A stretch of DNA of 54,502 bases from Paenibacillus sp. HB172176 (GTDB lineage: Bacteria > Bacillota > Bacilli > Paenibacillales > Paenibacillaceae). Below are positions 50,986 to 54,502 of the stretch, piece by piece. The DNA lies in contig NZ_JAATHD010000035.1 in the NCBI RefSeq assembly GCF_011947265.1, positions 1 through 54,502 of the forward strand, written 5' to 3'. A program made the translations under genes and the position numbers. Positions within the stretch are counted from its first letter, which is position 1. Each line of letters opens with the position of its first letter. Below the pieces are notes generated by a model. That model worked only from the letters and a program-made list of their open reading frames with translations, was not told the origin of the DNA and ran no database searches.

Positions 50986-52745
50986 GTTTTGCTAATTTAC
51001 GCCAATTTTTGGAAGTTCTGAAGCGCGATAACGATTTGAAAATCATTGAAGCGCAAGTTGATCCCTATCTGGAGCTTGCGGAAATCCACAGACGCGTTAT
51101 CGAACAGGAAGGACCTGCGCTGCTGTTCACGAATGTGAAGGGCAGCCCGTTCCCGGTTGTGACGAATCTGTTCGGAACGAGCCGGAGAGTCGATCTGGCC
51201 TTCGGTCCGAAGCCTGAAGCGCTTATGAAGCAAATTATCGGAGCGGCGGATCGACTCATGCCTCCTACGCTTCAAGCGCTGTGGGGCGAGAAAAATTTAA
51301 TTCTCGACATGATGAAGGTCGGTATGAAGGAAGTTCCCGCATCGAATGCTCCGATTCTTGGAAGCTTGAAGCGCGAGCGTCCACTCGCCGGCCTTCCAGC
51401 TATTACGAGCTGGCAAGAGGACGGAGGCCCATTCGTTACGCTGCCGCTCGTATATACAGAAAATCTGGCCGCGCGCAAGCAGCATAATCTGGGCATGTAC
51501 CGCATGCAGATCTTCGATGATCAAACGACCGGCATGCATTGGCAAATACATAAAGGCGGCGGCTTCCATTACTACGAAGCCGAGCAGAGGGGCGAAGCGC
51601 TGCCTGTATCCGTGTTTCTCGGCGGCCCACCCGCGCTCATTGCATCGGCGATTGCGCCGCTTCCGGAGCATCTGCCCGAGCTGCTGATGGCATCGCTTAT
51701 TATGGGCGGCAAGCTGCCTATGGTAACAGATCCGCAGGGCGGCCATCGAATGCCGGCCGAAGCGGAATTCGTCATCAGCGGGAAGGTGCCGCCGCATCTT
51801 CGAAGACCGGAGGGGCCGTTCGGCGATCATTTCGGCTATTACTCGCTGATTCATGATTTTCCGGTGTTTCAGGTGAATCATATGTGGCACCGCAAGGACG
51901 CGATTTACCCAGCAACAATTGTTGGAAAGCCGCGCCAAGAGGATTATTATCTCGGCGAATATTTGCAGCGGCTGCTTGCTCCCGCCTTCCCGATGGCCAT
52001 GCCGGGTGTGAAGGAATTGTGGGCCTATGCGGAAGCTGGCGTGCATGCGCTTGCCGCAGCGGTTGTCAGGGAATCCTATTCGAGAGAAGCGCTGTCCACC
52101 GCCTTCAGCATTCTCGGACAAGGACAGCTGACGCTGACGAAATTCCTCATTCTGACCGATCGGCCCCTTGATCTGTCCCGATTCGATCAGCTGCTGGAGA
52201 CGGTGCTGGAGCGTTTCCAACCGCATACGGATCTGTTCGTGTTCGACGAGACCTCGCATGATACGCTCGATTATACAAGCGGCAAGCTGAATCATGGCAG
52301 CAAGGCTGTGATGCTTGGTGTCGGAGAGCCAGTCAGAGAACTCCCGTCGCAGTATACGGAAGGCATAATGGAAGGCATTCACAAGGCAAAGCCCTATTGC
52401 CGGGGCTGTCTTGTCGTCAGCGGGGCAAGCTATGAGAAGGAGCCTGAATTGGGGGCTCGTCTGCTGGGACAGCTAAGCGATCGCGGAACGGAGTGGCCGC
52501 TCGTATTCCTCGTAGACGACGCGGATGAGACGGAGGGACAGACGGCGTTCCTGTGGTCCGTGTTCACAAGATTCAATCCCGCCGACGACATCTATGCGAA
52601 CGCCGACATTCGCAGGCATCATTTCGGCTACAAGCTTCCACTCGTCATCGACGCGAGAATGAAGCCAGGCTATCCGGATGAGCTGTTCCCGCGCGAGGAT
52701 ATCGTCCGGCTGGTGGATCAGCGCTGGAGCGAATACAAGCTTTAA
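50982..52745 (+). CDS. UbiD-family decarboxylase
   Basis: A 587-aa prenyl-FMN-dependent decarboxylase. Diagnostic segments are TTGMHWQIHKGGGFHYYEA near residue 190, EAEFVISGKVPPHLRRPEGPFGDHFGYYS near 265 and a C-terminal domain with IRRHHFGYKLPLVIDARMKPG. It probably decarboxylates an aromatic acid in menaquinone synthesis or removes phenolic acids. TTG 50982 is the only start in frame near GAAAGG and overlaps the ctaA stop (TTGA). No UbiX-type flavin prenyltransferase is in the window. Confidence 0.9.
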   Translation: MSFANLRQFLEVLKRDNDLKIIEAQVDPYLELAEIHRRVIEQEGPALLFTNVKGSPFPVVTNLFGTSRRVDLAFGPKPEALMKQIIGAADRLMPPTLQALWGEKNLILDMMKVGMKEVPASNAPILGSLKRERPLAGLPAITSWQEDGGPFVTLPLVYTENLAARKQHNLGMYRMQIFDDQTTGMHWQIHKGGGFHYYEAEQRGEALPVSVFLGGPPALIASAIAPLPEHLPELLMASLIMGGKLPMVTDPQGGHRMPAEAEFVISGKVPPHLRRPEGPFGDHFGYYSLIHDFPVFQVNHMWHRKDAIYPATIVGKPRQEDYYLGEYLQRLLAPAFPMAMPGVKELWAYAEAGVHALAAAVVRESYSREALSTAFSILGQGQLTLTKFLILTDRPLDLSRFDQLLETVLERFQPHTDLFVFDETSHDTLDYTSGKLNHGSKAVMLGVGEPVRELPSQYTEGIMEGIHKAKPYCRGCLVVSGASYEKEPELGARLLGQLSDRGTEWPLVFLVDDADETEGQTAFLWSVFTRFNPADDIYANADIRRHHFGYKLPLVIDARMKPGYPDELFPREDIVRLVDQRWSEYKL

Positions 52746-52784
52746 ATCCGCCCATTTTTTTTGAAGTGGAAGGAGGTTGGTTAT

Positions 52785-53498
52785 ATGCTTCATTTCATGT
52801 TTGACGAGCCTGAGCTGGAGCCGTCTCCCGCGCTTGCGGAAACGTACAAGCTTATGGATCGATTCGCGGCTCATATGAGCCGCGAAATAACAAGCGGTCA
52901 TGACGCCGGCAACAGGCTTCGCAAATATGAGGTTTGGACAATGGGACTGCGCTCCGCCTTGATGGAGCTGGAGCAGAGCCAATATGCCGCCATGCGCTTC
53001 ATGGAGCGAGTTACCTCGTCTTCGGTCGAGCATATGTCCCGCGAGGAGAAGCTGGATTATGACCGCTATGTGTATTTTGACAAAAACGCCTTCATTCGCG
53101 TCTTCTCGCTGCTCGATAAGCTGGGGACATTCCTCAACATGCTGCTCATGCTGCGAACGGAGAAGGTGAAACCGCATTTTTCTTATTTCACGGTGCTTCG
53201 CCATATGCTTGAGAACGATCTGCATCCCGACTTCGCGCGTAAGTTGAATATCGTCAAGGAGAAATATAGAGACGCAATGAAACGGCTGCGCAATCGCAGA
53301 AATATAGAAATTCATTACATGAATTCCGAAATGCAGGATGATCTGATACAGAGCCAGCGAATGTACGGTGAAGTCATTGGGCTTGAGGATATCAAGCTTC
53401 AAGCGGAGGATCTGACCAAATGTCTCTTCTTAACGATCGAATCGCTTAGAAGCTCGTTTCAATATGCATGCAAGCTGATGCGGATCAAGACGGTATAA
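52785..53498 (+). CDS. HEPN-like protein (Cthe_2314 type)
   Basis: A 237-aa all-helical protein. A pattern RNRRNIEIHYMN near residue 175 contains R-x4-H, the nuclease-type motif of HEPN proteins. The layout of long amphipathic helices fits the Cthe_2314-like HEPN group, which occurs widely in Bacillota without a known antitoxin partner. ATG 52785 follows GGAGG; the frame back to 52761 would start inside that site. RNase activity is possible but unproven, and no cognate MNT nucleotidyltransferase is next to it. Confidence 0.65.
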   Translation: MLHFMFDEPELEPSPALAETYKLMDRFAAHMSREITSGHDAGNRLRKYEVWTMGLRSALMELEQSQYAAMRFMERVTSSSVEHMSREEKLDYDRYVYFDKNAFIRVFSLLDKLGTFLNMLLMLRTEKVKPHFSYFTVLRHMLENDLHPDFARKLNIVKEKYRDAMKRLRNRRNIEIHYMNSEMQDDLIQSQRMYGEVIGLEDIKLQAEDLTKCLFLTIESLRSSFQYACKLMRIKTV

Positions 53499-53520
53499 TC
53501 CCGGGAGAGGGTGGATACAC

Positions 53521-54303
53521 GTGGAGCTGAAAGGCAGGACGGCTTTAGTAACGGGCAGCGCCAAGGGGCTGGGCAAGAGAACGGCTTTGCAGCTCGCCGA
53601 GCAGGGCTGCGACGTCATTATTAATTATGTAAGCAGCGAGCAGGAAGCCCATGAGGTGAAGGCGCGCATTGAAGAGTTTGGAGTAAAGGCGCTTGCGGTG
53701 CAGGCGGATATGACGACGTTCGAAGGCGCGCACGCGCTTGCGGACGCCGCCGAGAGCTGGTCCGGCGGCGTCGATATTCTAGTGAATAACGCCGGCCCTT
53801 TCATTCGCAAGCGCAGGCTGTTCAGCGAATACGACGAAGCAACCATCATCTCTCTGATGCATGGCAATCTGCTCAGCGTTATGCTGCTCGATCATCGCTT
53901 GCTTCCTTATATGCGCGAGCGCGGCTGGGGCAGAATCGTTCATTTCGGCTTCGGCCATGCGAATGAAGCAAGAGCTTGGCCGCATCGGGCGGTCTATGCG
54001 GCGGCGAAGACGGGACTTGTCTCGTTCACGAAGTCGCTCGCCGTCGAGGAAGCGCCGAACGGCATCACGGTCAATCTGATTGGTCCCGGCGATATACGCG
54101 GGGCGAATAAGGAGAAGTCGATTGACGAAGTGGAGCAGGAGCTTGATTCCGAATCGCCGCTCGGGCGTCCCGGAACGGGAGAGGATGTCGCTCGCGTTAT
54201 CTTGTTCCTCTGCCAGAACAAATCGAATTTCCTGACGGGCAATGTCATTGATGTGACCGGGGGCTTCGACCCGATTCGGGCGAATATCAAGGGAGCCTTT
54301 TGA
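53521..54303 (+). CDS. SDR-family oxidoreductase with an altered catalytic set
   Basis: A 260-aa short-chain dehydrogenase. The NAD(P) motif TGSAKGLGKRTA is at residue 11, NNAGPF near 90, and YAAAK (Tyr-x3-Lys) near 160. The catalytic Ser normally found 13 residues before the Tyr is His in this protein (segment HFGFGHANEARAW), so standard SDR chemistry is doubtful. The end is VTGGFDP. GTG 53521 follows AGAGGGTGG. It may act with the HEPN gene just upstream (22-bp gap), or independently. Confidence 0.88.
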   Translation: MELKGRTALVTGSAKGLGKRTALQLAEQGCDVIINYVSSEQEAHEVKARIEEFGVKALAVQADMTTFEGAHALADAAESWSGGVDILVNNAGPFIRKRRLFSEYDEATIISLMHGNLLSVMLLDHRLLPYMRERGWGRIVHFGFGHANEARAWPHRAVYAAAKTGLVSFTKSLAVEEAPNGITVNLIGPGDIRGANKEKSIDEVEQELDSESPLGRPGTGEDVARVILFLCQNKSNFLTGNVIDVTGGFDPIRANIKGAF

Positions 54304-54502
54304 CAGGATATTCTATGGAGGGCGCCGTAATGTTGCAACGCAATGGGGTGTGCAATGAGAAAACCTTTATCGAGGCCTTCCAAAGATGAGCGACCGCATT
54401 TAGAGGAAGGTTTAATACGAAAATAAATGCTGCATAATGGATGGTATGGTGGTTACGAGCAAAAAAAAGCCCCACCTCCCGAAAATCTGATGTTTCAAAA
54501 AA
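54304..54502. other. Right edge, no gene recognised
   Basis: Short open frames on both strands have no ribosome site or family match. A run CAAAAAAAAGCCCCACC near 54460 could be the minus-strand end of a terminator for a gene beyond the window (GGTGGGGCTTTTTTTTG on that strand), but its other arm is not clearly visible. Confidence 0.3.

Noticed and set aside
51297..53402. Two long minus-strand frames (51297-52382 and 52473-53402) opposite the UbiD-family and HEPN-like genes
   Set aside because: Antisense shadows of well-supported genes with ribosome sites; no family features.

Overview
The window looks like about 54.5 kb of chromosome from an aerobic, endospore-forming Bacillota of the Paenibacillus/Cohnella type. 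The reasons are the order tex - cmpA - sprT-like - tRNA cluster (the order I recall from Bacillus subtilis), many spore genes (cmpA, an alpha/beta SASP, gerQ, yjcZ-like, YheC/D-like), a YesS-type membrane AraC regulator beside LplABC-like sugar ABC genes with no ATPase, heme A/O synthesis genes, and abundant intergenic repeats. No rRNA, CRISPR array, prophage or complete insertion sequence was seen. The only mobile-element trace is the 3' end of a group II intron at the left edge.

Layout. 1-6240: intron tail, tex, a striking array of fourteen 51-bp units each carrying a 7-bp hairpin, a nitroreductase with a palindrome filling its promoter spacer, cmpA, a small unknown gene, an SprT-like gene and five tRNAs (Asn, Ser, Glu, Lys, Leu). 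6241-9301: a structured non-coding stretch, a chemoreceptor without an external sensor domain, and an esterase-like hydrolase. 9396-24957: the most interesting part, a probable catabolic locus for a sulfated glycan or sulfated L-sugar. It holds a membrane AraC regulator, a lipoprotein binding protein, two permeases, two signal-peptide-free S1 sulfatases, a signal-peptide-free BNR/sialidase-fold protein, a YhcH/YiaL protein, a divergent DapA/NanA-type lyase, a second AraC regulator, and the trio COG3618 lactonase / L-galactose-dehydrogenase-like aldo-keto reductase / zinc dehydrogenase.

24958-37153: non-coding repeats of two kinds, a membrane-anchored MerR regulator with a 19-bp-spacer promoter, a YheC/D ATP-grasp gene, a metallo-hydrolase/TetR pair with two matching operators, a ROK kinase divergent from an MFS gene, a sugar isomerase plus Gfo/Idh/MocA oxidoreductase pair, a secreted CAP protein, a second chemoreceptor, small genes, and three related hairpins, one with a compensatory change. 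37154-54502: mainly housekeeping and spore genes: SASP, YfhP-like, gerQ, ctaB-sco, a Toprim protein, a 39-aa YjcZ-like gene, an MFS gene, a class B PBP, HAD, DUF456, ThuA, a MurJ/SpoVB-type flippase, thioredoxin, ctaA-ubiD, a HEPN-like protein and an SDR lacking the usual catalytic serine.

How the central locus may work (inference): the ABC system imports a sulfated oligosaccharide or monosaccharide, probably energised by a shared MsmX-type ATPase encoded elsewhere. The two sulfatases remove sulfate in the cytosol. The BNR protein may cleave or bind the glycan. The reductase/lactonase/dehydrogenase trio oxidises an L-galactose- or L-fucose-like sugar to a lactone, an acid and a keto acid, and the DapA/NanA-like enzyme would split a keto-acid. 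A dehydratase or tagaturonate branch is not in the window, so the pathway is incomplete here and its substrate is unproven.
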